64,000 nt of DNA, taken from assembly GCA_900544965.1 (NCBI GenBank), contig UQXE01000003.1, positions 19,920 through 83,919 of the forward strand, read 5' to 3'. Shown one piece after another: positions 17,896 to 26,305 of the stretch. The translations under genes and the position numbers were made by a program. Position 1 is the stretch's first letter. Every line of letters begins with the position of its first letter. A model generated the notes under the pieces. That model made no database searches. It saw only the letters and a program-made list of their open reading frames with translations, and was not told the DNA's origin. The stretch comes from an uncultured Eubacteriales bacterium (GTDB lineage: Bacteria; Bacillota; Clostridia; Christensenellales; CAG-138).

Positions 17896-19149
17896 TCAGC
17901 TCAGCGCGGCCTGCGCGTTTGCCAGCATCAGCTTTATACGGTTCTCCTGATTTATTGCCGACGCGCCCGCGTCATAGTCTATCGCCACTATGTTCGCGTC
18001 GGGATGCCTTTCCTTTATCGGCTTCATCATCCCCTTCCCCACTATATGATTCGGCAGACATCCAAACGGCTGCGTGCATATGATATTATTAACCCCCTGC
18101 TTGATAAGCTCCAGCATTTCGGCCGTAAGCAGCCAGCCCTCCCCCATCTTTGCCCCAAGTCCAATATACTCCTCCGCCAGCTTGGGCGCGTTTTGAAATG
18201 ATGAGGGCGGGTCAAACGTCCCCTCCCGCGTTATCATGTCAATGATATCGTTTTGCTTCTTTACCAGGAAATTGTGCGCGAACCTTGAAAAAAACGCCTT
18301 TATCTTCTTTATTCCATACAGCTTGTTCTCAATTATGCTCCCGTCGACGCAGTACAGGCAAAAGTCCAAAAGCCCTGGAACCACTACTTCGGCGCCCTCA
18401 GAAACCAGGAAATCCTCTAGGTTATTGTTGCCAAGCGGCGAATATTTCACAAAAATCTCGCCTACCACGCCTACCTTTGCCCTTCGTTCGTTTCTTCTCG
18501 GGATTGAAGCAAAACCGCGGATTATATCCATATAGTTTTGCTTTATCCGGCGGTAGCTTAACACCCTTACCTCCCTCATGCCGTCGGTGAGTCTCCTAGT
18601 CCATTCCTCCGTAAGCCTGTCGCTGTCGCCGGGGTTTAGCTCATATGGCCTGCACTGGTTTTTAAGCGCCATGATAAGGTCGCCGTAGGTGACCGCATAG
18701 AGCATCCTGTGCAGCATAGACAGGGTAAGCTTGAAGCCTGGATTTCTTTCCATGCCAAGAACGTTAAAGGATATAACCGGCACAAAGCCGTATCCAGCCC
18801 TTTCCAGCGCCTTTCTCAATAGAAAAATATAGTTTGAAGCCCTGCACCCCCCGCCGGTCTGCGAAATCAGCAGGGCCGTTTTACGCGGGTCGTACGCGCC
18901 GCTTTCAAGCGCGTCTATCATCTGCCCTATAACGAGCAGGGCGGGATAGCACGAATCATTATGAACATATTTAAGGCCCTTATCGGTCACTCCCCTGCCG
19001 CTGTTTTCTAGAAGATCCGCCTTATAGCCATAGGCGTTTAGAATGTTTATGACCATCCTAAAATGAAACGGAAGCATCGTGGGCACGAGGATCGTGTACT
19101 CCTTCTTCATGGCTCTTGTAAATATAACGCGTTCGCTCCTGTTTTTCAT
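17896..19149 (-). CDS. 2-hydroxyacyl-CoA dehydratase activator-associated protein, C-terminal partner
   Basis: A 417-residue protein matching the C-terminal third of the large (about 1400-residue) 'acyl-CoA dehydratase activase' proteins common in Clostridia. Features include NDSCYPALLVIGQM near residue 86, QTGGGCRASNY, and CTQPFGCLPNHIVGKGM, the last typical of the 2-hydroxyglutaryl-CoA dehydratase D-like domain with Cys for a 4Fe-4S cluster. Start could be ATG 19149 or the internal Met 14 codons later. The sequence before that Met (VIFTRAM) still resembles the fused relatives, so homology begins right at the overlap with the upstream gene. Together the two genes make the complete protein in two pieces. 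Exact role in the cell is not established. Confidence 0.8.
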   Translation of the reverse strand: MKNRSERVIFTRAMKKEYTILVPTMLPFHFRMVINILNAYGYKADLLENSGRGVTDKGLKYVHNDSCYPALLVIGQMIDALESGAYDPRKTALLISQTGGGCRASNYIFLLRKALERAGYGFVPVISFNVLGMERNPGFKLTLSMLHRMLYAVTYGDLIMALKNQCRPYELNPGDSDRLTEEWTRRLTDGMREVRVLSYRRIKQNYMDIIRGFASIPRRNERRAKVGVVGEIFVKYSPLGNNNLEDFLVSEGAEVVVPGLLDFCLYCVDGSIIENKLYGIKKIKAFFSRFAHNFLVKKQNDIIDMITREGTFDPPSSFQNAPKLAEEYIGLGAKMGEGWLLTAEMLELIKQGVNNIICTQPFGCLPNHIVGKGMMKPIKERHPDANIVAIDYDAGASAINQENRIKLMLANAQAALS

Positions 19150-22129
19150 TTGCGCTTTCCCTTTCTTCCAGCGCGCCTATAAGGCTGCGCAGCCGGATTT
19201 TTACCGCTCCCAGGTTTGTTATCTCATCGATCTTGATCTGAGTATACAGCTTGCCGCTACCTTCAAGGATGGACCTTACCTCATCGGTCGTAACCGCGTC
19301 TATACCGCACCCAAACGACACCAGCTGCACCAGCTCGCAGTCGCTCCTGCCCGCCGCAAACCTGGCCGCGCGGTACAGCCGCGAATGATAGGTCCACTGG
19401 TTGAGGACGTCCACCCTGGCCGGCTTGGCAAGGCGGCGCACGCTGTCCTCGCTGACAACCACAAACCCAAGCGACGCGGCAAGCCTGTCGATCCCATGGC
19501 ATATTTCGGGATCCGCGTGATACGGCCTGCCTGCGAGGATCATTATACGCTTTTTATGGGATTGGGCAAACCTGACAGCCCTCTCTCCCTCGGCGCATAT
19601 ATCATCCATCCATGCTTTATAGGCCCAAAAGCCCGCGCTTACCGCTCTTGCCGCCTGCTGTCTGGTTATATTTATGCCAAGCTGATCTCTAAATAGGAGG
19701 CGCAGCTCCTTTGAAAGTTCCCTCCGGTTGTTAATATTTAAATATGGGAACAGGAACCTGACGTTTTTCAGCGATTCCATATTCGCGTTTAGAAGCTCCG
19801 GATAGTATGCTACCACCGGACAGTTGTAATGGTTGGTTCCGGTCCTTTCATTCACATTATAGGTGAGGCAGGGATAGAATATTGCGTCCACGCCGCGCTC
19901 AATCAGGGTTTCTATATGACCGTGCATGAGTTTTGCGGGATAACAGGCCGTATCCGATGGTATGCTGAACTGGCCCTTTGAATATATTTCCCTGCTGGAC
20001 ATTCCCGAAAATACGACGCTGAAACCAAGCTCTTCAAATATCCCGTGCCAAAGCGGGGCAAGCTCATACATGCCCAGGGCAAGCGGTATGCCGATAACCC
20101 CTCTTTCTCCGTCCCCTGGCTTGAGCGAGCCAAGCTTATCACGCTTGAATTGGTACAGGTTCGGCATGGGGCCTAAGTCGCCTTCATCCGCGGTTTCACC
20201 CGCGCCTTTTGCGCATTGGTTACCGGAAATATACCGCTCTAAACCGTTGAATATGTTTACCGTAAGCTTGCAGCGGTTTGTGCATCCTGCGCATACCCCC
20301 GCCTTTGCGGCGTGGGTAAAGTTCCGCAGTTTATCCCTGTCAAGCAGCGACGTTTTTCCAAGCCCCAGCGACCGAGCGTGAAGCGCCGCGCCGTAAGCGC
20401 CCATCAGCCCCGCGATTTCGGGACGTACCACATTCCGCCCAAGCTCAAGCTCAAAGCACCTCAGCACAGCGTCGCTTAGGAAAGTCCCGCCCTGAACAAC
20501 GATGTTTTCCCCAAGCTCATCAGCCGAATTAGCCCTTATAACCTTATATATCGCGTTTTTAACCACGCTTCTTGACAATCCCGCCGATATGTCCCCGACG
20601 CCAGCGCCATCCTTTTGGGCCTGCTTTACCGACGAATTCATAAATACCGTACATCTGGAACCAAGATCCACAGGCGCCCGCGCCATAAGGCCCAGCCGCG
20701 AAAATTCGCCTATTTCATAGCCCATGGACCGCGCGAACGTTTCAATAAAGGAGCCGCAGCCCGACGAACAGGCTTCGTTGAGCATTATGCTGTCAATCGA
20801 ATTGTTCCTTACCTTAAAGCATTTTATATCCTGCCCACCTATATCAAGGATGAAATCCACATCGGGGCTGAAATGACGCGCCGCCGTATAGTGCGCCATA
20901 GTCTCCACGACGCCTTCATCAATGTGGAACGCGCGCTTTATAAGCTCCTCGCCATAGCCCGTAACCGCGCTTCCCGCTATTTGAATATCATCCCCGCACA
21001 GCTCATAAACGCGTTCAAGCTGGGACTTTACAATGTCAACCGGCGTCCCCCTGTTTGAACCATAATAGGAATGTATCATGCGCCCATCCTCTGAGACCAG
21101 CGCCAGTTTTGTAGTTGTGCTTCCGCAGTCGACGCCCAGATATGCTCTTCCCCTGTATTTTTCCGGCGGCACCGCCGCTACCGTGGACATCGAATGCCGG
21201 CGTTTGAAATCCATATACTCACTTTCACTTCTGAACAAAGGCGCGATGCACCCTTTTCGCCGACTGGTCGCCGCAGCCGTCTCCAGGCCAGCCATAAGCG
21301 CGCCGAACGTATAAGGCTTATCCTGCTTCGAAGCATACAGGGCGGCTCCTATCGCAACGGCGTATAACCCGTAACCAGGGAAAACCGCATCCTTGGTTTT
21401 AAGCTTCAGCGTGTCTACAAAGCGTTCCCTGAGTCCCCTGCTGTAATATAGGGGGCCGCCAAGGAACATTACCTTGCCGTGTATGCTCCTGCCCTGCGCC
21501 AGGCCGGCTATCGTTTGATCAACCACCGCCTGATAGATGCTTGCCGCGACATCCTCCTTGCGCGCGCCCTGATTGAGCAACGGCTGTATATCCGTCTTAG
21601 CGAACACCCCGCAACGCGACGCAATTGGATAGATCCGCTCGTGGCCCATGCTCAGCTCATCAAGCTCCTGGGGGGTTACATCCATAAGCGTAGCCATCTG
21701 ATCTATAAACGCCCCTGTCCCTCCAGCGCAGCTTCCGTTCATCCGTTCGTCAATGGCGCCCTGAAAAAATATGGCCTTCGCATCCTCTCCGCCAAGCTCG
21801 ATTACAACGCTTGTGTCGGGCTCAAGTTCCCTTACGGTTCCCGCTGTGGCGTATACCTCCTGCACAAAGGGTATGCCCGCCGCCCTGGCGACTCCAAGTC
21901 CGGCGGAACCCGAACACGCAACATAGACAGGAACATCTCCAATATATTTCTCGGCGCGCCTCAATAGCTCGGCAGCTTTTTCCCTCACATGCGAGAAGTG
22001 CCGTTCATATAGCTCAAAGGTTATTATACCATCCTGAACAAGAACGATTTTAGCGGTAGTAGAGCCAATATCTATTCCGACAACCGATTTCTTTCCCGTA
22101 TTCAACTTAGAAATCATCATATTTTCCAT
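19058..22129 (-). CDS. Acyl-CoA dehydratase activase-like protein with two BadF/BcrA ATPase domains
   Basis: A 1023-residue protein. It has two ASKHA ATPase domains of the HgdC/BadF type, one beginning GIDIGSTTAKIVL near residue 19 and one beginning GVDCGSTTTKLAL near residue 331. Each has a Cys/Gly cluster (NGSCAGGTGAFIDQMA and NEACSSGCGSFIETFA) that in HgdC binds a 4Fe-4S cluster between subunits. A DUF2229-like region follows, with CAGCTNRCKL and YPAKLMHGHIE. Such proteins use ATP to drive low-potential electron transfer to a dehydratase or reductase. In most relatives this chain continues into the domain encoded by the next gene; here it ends after a 92-base out-of-frame overlap. Start ATG 22129 has GGAGAG upstream. 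Confidence 0.85.
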   Translation of the reverse strand: MENMMISKLNTGKKSVVGIDIGSTTAKIVLVQDGIITFELYERHFSHVREKAAELLRRAEKYIGDVPVYVACSGSAGLGVARAAGIPFVQEVYATAGTVRELEPDTSVVIELGGEDAKAIFFQGAIDERMNGSCAGGTGAFIDQMATLMDVTPQELDELSMGHERIYPIASRCGVFAKTDIQPLLNQGARKEDVAASIYQAVVDQTIAGLAQGRSIHGKVMFLGGPLYYSRGLRERFVDTLKLKTKDAVFPGYGLYAVAIGAALYASKQDKPYTFGALMAGLETAAATSRRKGCIAPLFRSESEYMDFKRRHSMSTVAAVPPEKYRGRAYLGVDCGSTTTKLALVSEDGRMIHSYYGSNRGTPVDIVKSQLERVYELCGDDIQIAGSAVTGYGEELIKRAFHIDEGVVETMAHYTAARHFSPDVDFILDIGGQDIKCFKVRNNSIDSIMLNEACSSGCGSFIETFARSMGYEIGEFSRLGLMARAPVDLGSRCTVFMNSSVKQAQKDGAGVGDISAGLSRSVVKNAIYKVIRANSADELGENIVVQGGTFLSDAVLRCFELELGRNVVRPEIAGLMGAYGAALHARSLGLGKTSLLDRDKLRNFTHAAKAGVCAGCTNRCKLTVNIFNGLERYISGNQCAKGAGETADEGDLGPMPNLYQFKRDKLGSLKPGDGERGVIGIPLALGMYELAPLWHGIFEELGFSVVFSGMSSREIYSKGQFSIPSDTACYPAKLMHGHIETLIERGVDAIFYPCLTYNVNERTGTNHYNCPVVAYYPELLNANMESLKNVRFLFPYLNINNRRELSKELRLLFRDQLGINITRQQAARAVSAGFWAYKAWMDDICAEGERAVRFAQSHKKRIMILAGRPYHADPEICHGIDRLAASLGFVVVSEDSVRRLAKPARVDVLNQWTYHSRLYRAARFAAGRSDCELVQLVSFGCGIDAVTTDEVRSILEGSGKLYTQIKIDEITNLGAVKIRLRSLIGALEERESANEKQERTRYIYKSHEEGVHDPRAHDASVSF

Positions 22130-22371
22130 TTGCTCTCCATTGTACGTTCGCCCGCGCAGCCTGTCAAAACCTTTTTTATTTTATAGGGGCTTTTGGATAT
22201 TAAGACCTAGCACAGACGCGTCGCGGACAATGCCCTTATATTGCAAAAAGCCCTAAATTGCGAACATATTAAGGATAACAATCATCATTTTTTTAATCAA
22301 GCAATAAATTAAGGCAAATGTGAACATTGGGGCCCCATGTTAAGCAAGGATAACTTTCGCGGTCCCAAAAT

Positions 22372-22407
22372 AAATAAGGCCGCGGAGAGCAGTCCGCAGC
22401 CTTATTT
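22372..22407 (-). terminator. Terminator of the dockerin-protein operon
   Basis: On the minus strand AAATAAGGC...GCCTTATTT encloses a second GCGGA/TCCGC pairing and runs into TTATTTATTTT. It is 60 bases after the last dockerin gene. The remainder of the gap 22130-22371 shows nothing recognisable. Confidence 0.75.
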
Positions 22408-22466
22408 TCCGTTTTAGCGACCGGTTTTTAGCCCGATGAACCCGCTTGGGAGAGATTCAGGCCGCT

Positions 22467-22964
22467 TTATGATATATAATCCAGTATGGCCAATACGTCG
22501 TTTGTATCCACCACTCCGTCCCAGTTGCAGTCGGCAAGTATCAGCGCCAGCTCAGTATCGCTCGCAAGGCCGTTGCAATAGCGCAGGAGCAGGTTTGCGT
22601 CGCTTGCGCTTATCACCCCGTCAAGGTTCACGTCGCCTATATAAACCGGAACTGCTAATATAGCATGCGGTGGTAGAGACGGAGCTTCCAGAAGCTCGAT
22701 TGCGTCACTGATATCGATTACGCCGTCACCGTTAGCATCGGCAATGTTCTTATGCAGATCAGAGATAAGATCAAAGTCTCCGCGAACATATTTTAGGATA
22801 TACAGCGCGTCGCCGCTGTTTACTCTTCCGTCCAGATTCGCGTCTCCCTGCGAAATATAATCTCTGCCAAAGGAATAGGGTTCGGCAGCGTTCGATACCG
22901 GGATAATTGATATAAACAATGCGATAGCAAGGGCTAAGGTTAATAAAACCCTGGCTTTTTTCAT
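22467..22964 (-). CDS. Secreted protein of four dockerin repeats (array copy 6, last in operon)
   Basis: A 165-residue protein with a signal peptide (MKKAR, hydrophobic run, cleavage probably after SNA at residue 26) and then only type I dockerin-like calcium loops. These are GDANLDGRVNSGD (about 40), ADANGDGVIDISD (75), GDVNLDGVISASD (110) and ADCNWDGVVDTND (144). Each has the D-x-N-x-D-G-x-[IV]-x-x-x-D pattern followed by an F-helix-like segment. In cellulosomes a two-repeat dockerin docks an enzyme onto a cohesin; here two such pairs form the whole protein. Cys 130 and 146 lie in repeats 3 and 4. Start has GGAGG upstream. Function unknown; binding to cohesins is an inference. Confidence 0.85.
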   Translation of the reverse strand: MKKARVLLTLALAIALFISIIPVSNAAEPYSFGRDYISQGDANLDGRVNSGDALYILKYVRGDFDLISDLHKNIADANGDGVIDISDAIELLEAPSLPPHAILAVPVYIGDVNLDGVISASDANLLLRYCNGLASDTELALILADCNWDGVVDTNDVLAILDYIS

Positions 22965-23006
22965 GTTAAACGTCCTCCTTGCTCAAAATTTAGCTCGTTA
23001 GCTTAA

Positions 23007-23489
23007 TTATGACAGAAAATCCAGTATGACCAATACGTCGTCTGTATCCACCGCTCCGTCCCCGTTGCAGTCGGCAAGTATAAGCGCCAGCCCTGCGTCA
23101 CCGACAAGACCGTTGCAATAGCGCAGGAGCAGGTTTGCGTCCTCCACCGTTATGCTGTTGTCCAGGTTTACGTCGCCTATGGCCAAGGTTACTCTATATG
23201 TCCTGAACGTTTTATCACCAAGGATCAGGATGGCGTCGTCGATATTTACACTTCCATCCAGATTTGCGTCAGCAAACGCCATGTGACCTTGCGATATCAT
23301 ATCAAAGTCGCCCCTTAGATACTTGAGAATAAACAGTGCGTCATCGGAATTTATCTTTCCATCCAGATTGGCGTCGCCAGTATACAAATACGTTGAGCCA
23401 AAGGGATAGATTGTAATAGCGTTTGATATTACAGGTACCGATAACGCTATGCACAGCAAAATCGCTAAAATTATTCTTACTCTTTTCAT
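23007..23489 (-). CDS. Secreted protein of four dockerin repeats (array copy 5)
   Basis: About 160 residues after choosing ATG 23489, which lies eight bases after GGGAGA and aligns with its paralogs; ATG 23495 and TTG 23507 are alternatives. A signal peptide ends near ISNA. The loops are GDANLDGKINSDD, ADANLDGSVNIDD, GDVNLDNSITVED and ADCNGDGAVDTDD. The third has Asn where the loop Gly is expected. Cys residues follow repeat 3 (RYCNG) and sit in repeat 4 (ADCN). The segment YPFG between signal and first loop is shared with copies 3, 4 and 6 in looser form. It lies 42 bases upstream of copy 6. Confidence 0.82.
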   Translation of the reverse strand: MKRVRIILAILLCIALSVPVISNAITIYPFGSTYLYTGDANLDGKINSDDALFILKYLRGDFDMISQGHMAFADANLDGSVNIDDAILILGDKTFRTYRVTLAIGDVNLDNSITVEDANLLLRYCNGLVGDAGLALILADCNGDGAVDTDDVLVILDFLS

Positions 23490-23522
23490 CTTCATGTTCT
23501 CCCGCAAATTATCTTGCTGTTT

Positions 23523-24017
23523 TTATGACAGATAATCCAGTATGGCCAATACGTCGTTAGTATCAACCGCTCCATCCCTATTGCAATCGGCCAGACAAAG
23601 CGCAAGCGCTGTTCCCGCGACAGAGCCGTTGCAATATCTCAAAAGCAGGTTAGCGTCGCTTGCGTTTATCACCCCGTCAAGGTTTACGTCGCCTATAAGA
23701 TAGGCTCTAAGGAATGGATTCGTTACTCCATTCTCAAGTATCAGTATAGCGTCGTCAATATCCACCGTTCCATCGCCGGTTACGTCGGCTATTTGGGCAT
23801 GAGCGCTTGAGATGAACTGCAAATCCCCCCTGATATACTTGAGAATATATAGGGCGTCGTCACCGTTTACGTATCCGTCAAAGTTAACGTCACCTCTGTA
23901 TATTACCATCAAGCCAAACGGGCTTGATGAGCTGTTTGCGCTTGAAATGGGCGCAAACGCCAGCACCATGAGACACGCCATCATCAATGCTAATATAAAT
24001 CTAAGCTTTCTAAACAT
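23523..24017 (-). CDS. Secreted protein of four dockerin repeats (array copy 4)
   Basis: A 164-residue protein starting at ATG 24017 after GGAGGT. The signal peptide is followed by SSSSPFG, then loops GDVNFDGYVNGDD, ADVTGDGTVDIDD, GDVNLDGVINASD and ADCNRDGAVDTND. In loop 2 Thr replaces the usual Asn at the third ligand position. It has the RYCNG and ADCN cysteines. It is followed by copy 5 after a 33-base gap measured to the chosen start of copy 5. No catalytic, carbohydrate-binding or cell-wall anchoring segment is present. Confidence 0.82.
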   Translation of the reverse strand: MFRKLRFILALMMACLMVLAFAPISSANSSSSPFGLMVIYRGDVNFDGYVNGDDALYILKYIRGDLQFISSAHAQIADVTGDGTVDIDDAILILENGVTNPFLRAYLIGDVNLDGVINASDANLLLRYCNGSVAGTALALCLADCNRDGAVDTNDVLAILDYLS

Positions 24018-24121
24018 ATTTGTTACCTCCATTATTAATTATACCTGGTATGCATCTTTAACTGTTCGGCCAGCTGCGCACGCACCGGCACTTTTTAAGG
24101 TTGGTTCATCGTACGGCTTGG

Positions 24122-24628
24122 TTAAGACGACAGGTAGTCCAGTATGGCCAGAACGTCGTTTATGTCTATAACGCCGTCCGCATTGCAGTCGGCAAGCGTT
24201 ATGGCAAAGTTCCCCCGCCAGCTTGCTTGTCCGTTTAAATTCGACAAAAGTAGATTCGCATCCTTTGCGTCAATTATTCCGTCAAGGTTTACATCCCCGA
24301 TACGGTAAGCTGTGCGGTATCTTTGAATTACTCCCTCTTCAAGAATGAGAACGGCGTCGTCGATATCGATTACGCCATCCCAGTTTGCGTCAGCGATGGA
24401 GCGGTGCGTATCCGAAATGAACCTTCCGCTCCCGCTTAGATAATTGAGAATAAAAAGCGCGTCGTCATCGTCTATCACTCCGTCAAGGTTAGCGTCGCCC
24501 TTGTATATCATCTTTGTGCCAAACGGGGCCGTTACGCCCTGGGCGGCTGCTCCGGAATAGGGTATGATGTACAGCACCGCCAGCAAGCACATTGCCAAAG
24601 CTATTATAATTCGTGGTTTTCTAATCAT
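24122..24628 (-). CDS. Secreted protein of four dockerin repeats (array copy 3)
   Basis: A 168-residue protein with ATG 24628 after GGGGGAG. A signal peptide ends near the AAA/QGV junction and PFG follows as in copy 4. Loops are GDANLDGVIDDDD, ADANWDGVIDIDD, GDVNLDGIIDAKD and ADCNADGVIDIND, all with canonical ligands. Unlike its neighbours it lacks the Cys after repeat 3 (the segment reads LSNLNG) but keeps the Cys in repeat 4, leaving one unpaired Cys in the mature chain. The 104-base gap to copy 4 is the longest within the array. Confidence 0.82.
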   Translation of the reverse strand: MIRKPRIIIALAMCLLAVLYIIPYSGAAAQGVTAPFGTKMIYKGDANLDGVIDDDDALFILNYLSGSGRFISDTHRSIADANWDGVIDIDDAVLILEEGVIQRYRTAYRIGDVNLDGIIDAKDANLLLSNLNGQASWRGNFAITLADCNADGVIDINDVLAILDYLSS

Positions 24629-24642
24629 CTTCTCCCCCTGTT

Positions 24643-25140
24643 TTAATTAAGACGCGACGCCGCCAGATAATCCAGCAGCGCGTATACATCGTTCACGTTT
24701 ATTACGCCGTCGTTGTTAAAATCAGCCGGCGGGAGCGCGATTTCGCCTATCCCGACACTGCCGTTGCAATACTGCAATAGCAGGCTGGCGTCTGCCGCGG
24801 TGACCAAACCGTCAAGGTTCACATCTCCAACCTTGATTGGCTTAAGCAATGTTGCAGCTATATTGCCCTCCAGAATCGCGATAGCATCGCTTATCGTGAT
24901 AATCCTGTCATTATTTGCATCAGCACGGGTCTTATGAATATCGGACAACAGGGCAGCCTCGCCCTTCAAATATTTTAATATGAACAGAGCGTCGTCCGAG
25001 TTAACCGTACCGTCGAGATTTGCGTCGCCTACGGCTATCAATACTTGCGAGATTGGCGTAACAGCGCCAGCGCCAGGCGTAATGGATATAATGATTGCTA
25101 TGCAGAGTGCAAATATAAGGATATTTCTCTTCCTAAACAT
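24643..25140 (-). CDS. Secreted protein of four dockerin repeats (array copy 2)
   Basis: A 165-residue protein starting at ATG 25140, which follows AAAGGAGGT; the longer frame to 25170 is upstream of that site. The signal peptide ends near GAGA. Loops are GDANLDGTVNSDD, ADANNDRIITISD (Arg in place of the loop Gly), GDVNLDGLVTAAD and ADFNNDGVINVND. It belongs with copy 1 in a separate subgroup: both have QYCNG after repeat 3, Phe instead of Cys in repeat 4, and the ending YALLDYLAA. It lies 26 bases after copy 1. Confidence 0.82.
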   Translation of the reverse strand: MFRKRNILIFALCIAIIISITPGAGAVTPISQVLIAVGDANLDGTVNSDDALFILKYLKGEAALLSDIHKTRADANNDRIITISDAIAILEGNIAATLLKPIKVGDVNLDGLVTAADASLLLQYCNGSVGIGEIALPPADFNNDGVINVNDVYALLDYLAASRLN

Positions 25141-25166
25141 GTTATCTACCTCCTTTAAATACAAAA

Positions 25167-25655
25167 TCACGCCGCCAGATAATCCAGCAGCGCATATACA
25201 TCGCTCATGTTTATTATGTCGTCGTTGTTAAAATCCGCAAGCGGAAGCGCGATTCCCCCGACTTCCACACTGCCGTTGCAATATTGCAGAAGCAGGCTTG
25301 CGTCTGCGGCCGTTATCAAGCCGTCAATGTTTACATCGCCGAGCCAGATTCCCTCACGCAGTCTTCGAACTACATTACCCTCTAGAATCGCGATAGCATC
25401 GTCTATCGTGATACATCTATCATTATTAGCATCTGCATAGCTCTTGTGAATATCGGACAATAGGGTAGTTTCGCCCTTCAAATACTTTAATATGAATAAC
25501 GCGTCATCCGAATTAAGCGTGCCGTCGAGGTTCGCGTCGCCCTCAATCATGAAACGTAAACGACCGCCATAATGATTAGCCATGGCCGCCGGGGCCATAG
25601 AAACCAGCATGGCAAGGCATAATAATACAGCCAACAGCTTCCTTTTCTTTAACAT
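25167..25655 (-). CDS. Secreted protein of four dockerin repeats (array copy 1, first in operon)
   Basis: A 162-residue protein, first of the six by transcription order. ATG 25655 is preceded by GGGAGGT at about 11 bases. The signal peptide ends near AMA. Loops are GDANLDGTLNSDD, ADANNDRCITIDD, GDVNIDGLITAAD and ADFNNDDIINMSD. Loops 2 and 4 have replaced the conserved Gly (Arg and Asp), so their calcium affinity may be reduced. There are Cys residues in loop 2 and after repeat 3 (QYCNG). It is close to copy 2, which suggests a recent duplication of that pair. Confidence 0.82.
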   Translation of the reverse strand: MLKKRKLLAVLLCLAMLVSMAPAAMANHYGGRLRFMIEGDANLDGTLNSDDALFILKYLKGETTLLSDIHKSYADANNDRCITIDDAIAILEGNVVRRLREGIWLGDVNIDGLITAADASLLLQYCNGSVEVGGIALPLADFNNDDIINMSDVYALLDYLAA

Positions 25656-26242
25656 TTCTTATTTCACCTCCCTCTGTTTTTTGGGGAACGCTTACAGGAT
25701 AAACCTAAGTGCGGTTAAAATCTTGATGCAGAGATATTGCCCTTACAATAAAACAGTTATTGTCACTGCCAAAACCCGCATTACAGCAACCGGGTCCATT
25801 GGAATCCAAATTGATACTTTTTTCTATTCAGTCAAACTAACACTATATAATTGCCAATAGGTTTGGCATTAAAACCTGCTTTCTATCACCCCCCCTATTT
25901 GCTGTCCTTAACGAGATCGACGTGAGCATTGCGAAAATATGCAATGCTTCTCAAATCCTGTTGCATACCCCCGAGTATATTCAAAGATTAACATACATGC
26001 CAGTAAATGTAAATACGTTATGTATTACATATAATCATAATGTTCTCGCAAAATTTGTCGAATAAGGGAGCGTTTAGTTTAAGCGGTCTTTATTTGATAT
26101 TCAGCGCCTGCAATCATGGATTACGGGTAATGGTTCCGTTGGCCGTTTGCAGTGTTCTCGCGGCACTGAAGCGGCACTGAATATTTGACAGGCGTAATAA
26201 CTTAGTCAATGGACATTATGTAAAATTTAAACAGCATGTTTA
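25656..26242. other. Long upstream region of the dockerin operon
   Basis: Almost 600 AT-rich bases without a supported gene. It should contain the operon's promoter on the minus strand, but no close sigma-A match was found; weak candidates have only one good box. An inverted repeat AGCATTGC / GCAATGCT at 25925-25948 has no T run and could be an operator or leader hairpin. The lack of a standard promoter would fit an alternative sigma factor, as known for cellulosome genes in other clostridia, but that is conjecture. Confidence 0.4.
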
Positions 26243-26273
26243 AACAAAGACGGCATGGCTCTGCCGCCATGCC
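26243..26273 (-). terminator. Terminator of the rpmH-jag operon
   Basis: Minus strand GGCATGGC and GCCATGCC form an eight-base stem with a six-base loop, then GTCTTTGTTTA. It lies 33 bases after jag. Confidence 0.75.
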
Positions 26274-26305
26274 TTTGCTGCAAAAAAATTGGTTCAATCA
26301 CGCAA

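Noticed and set aside
19100..19150. Programmed ribosomal frameshift joining the two activator genes
   Set aside because: The A-rich stretch does not fit a standard -1 slippery heptamer, the needed shift is +1, and no stimulatory hairpin is obvious. A natural split or an indel is simpler.
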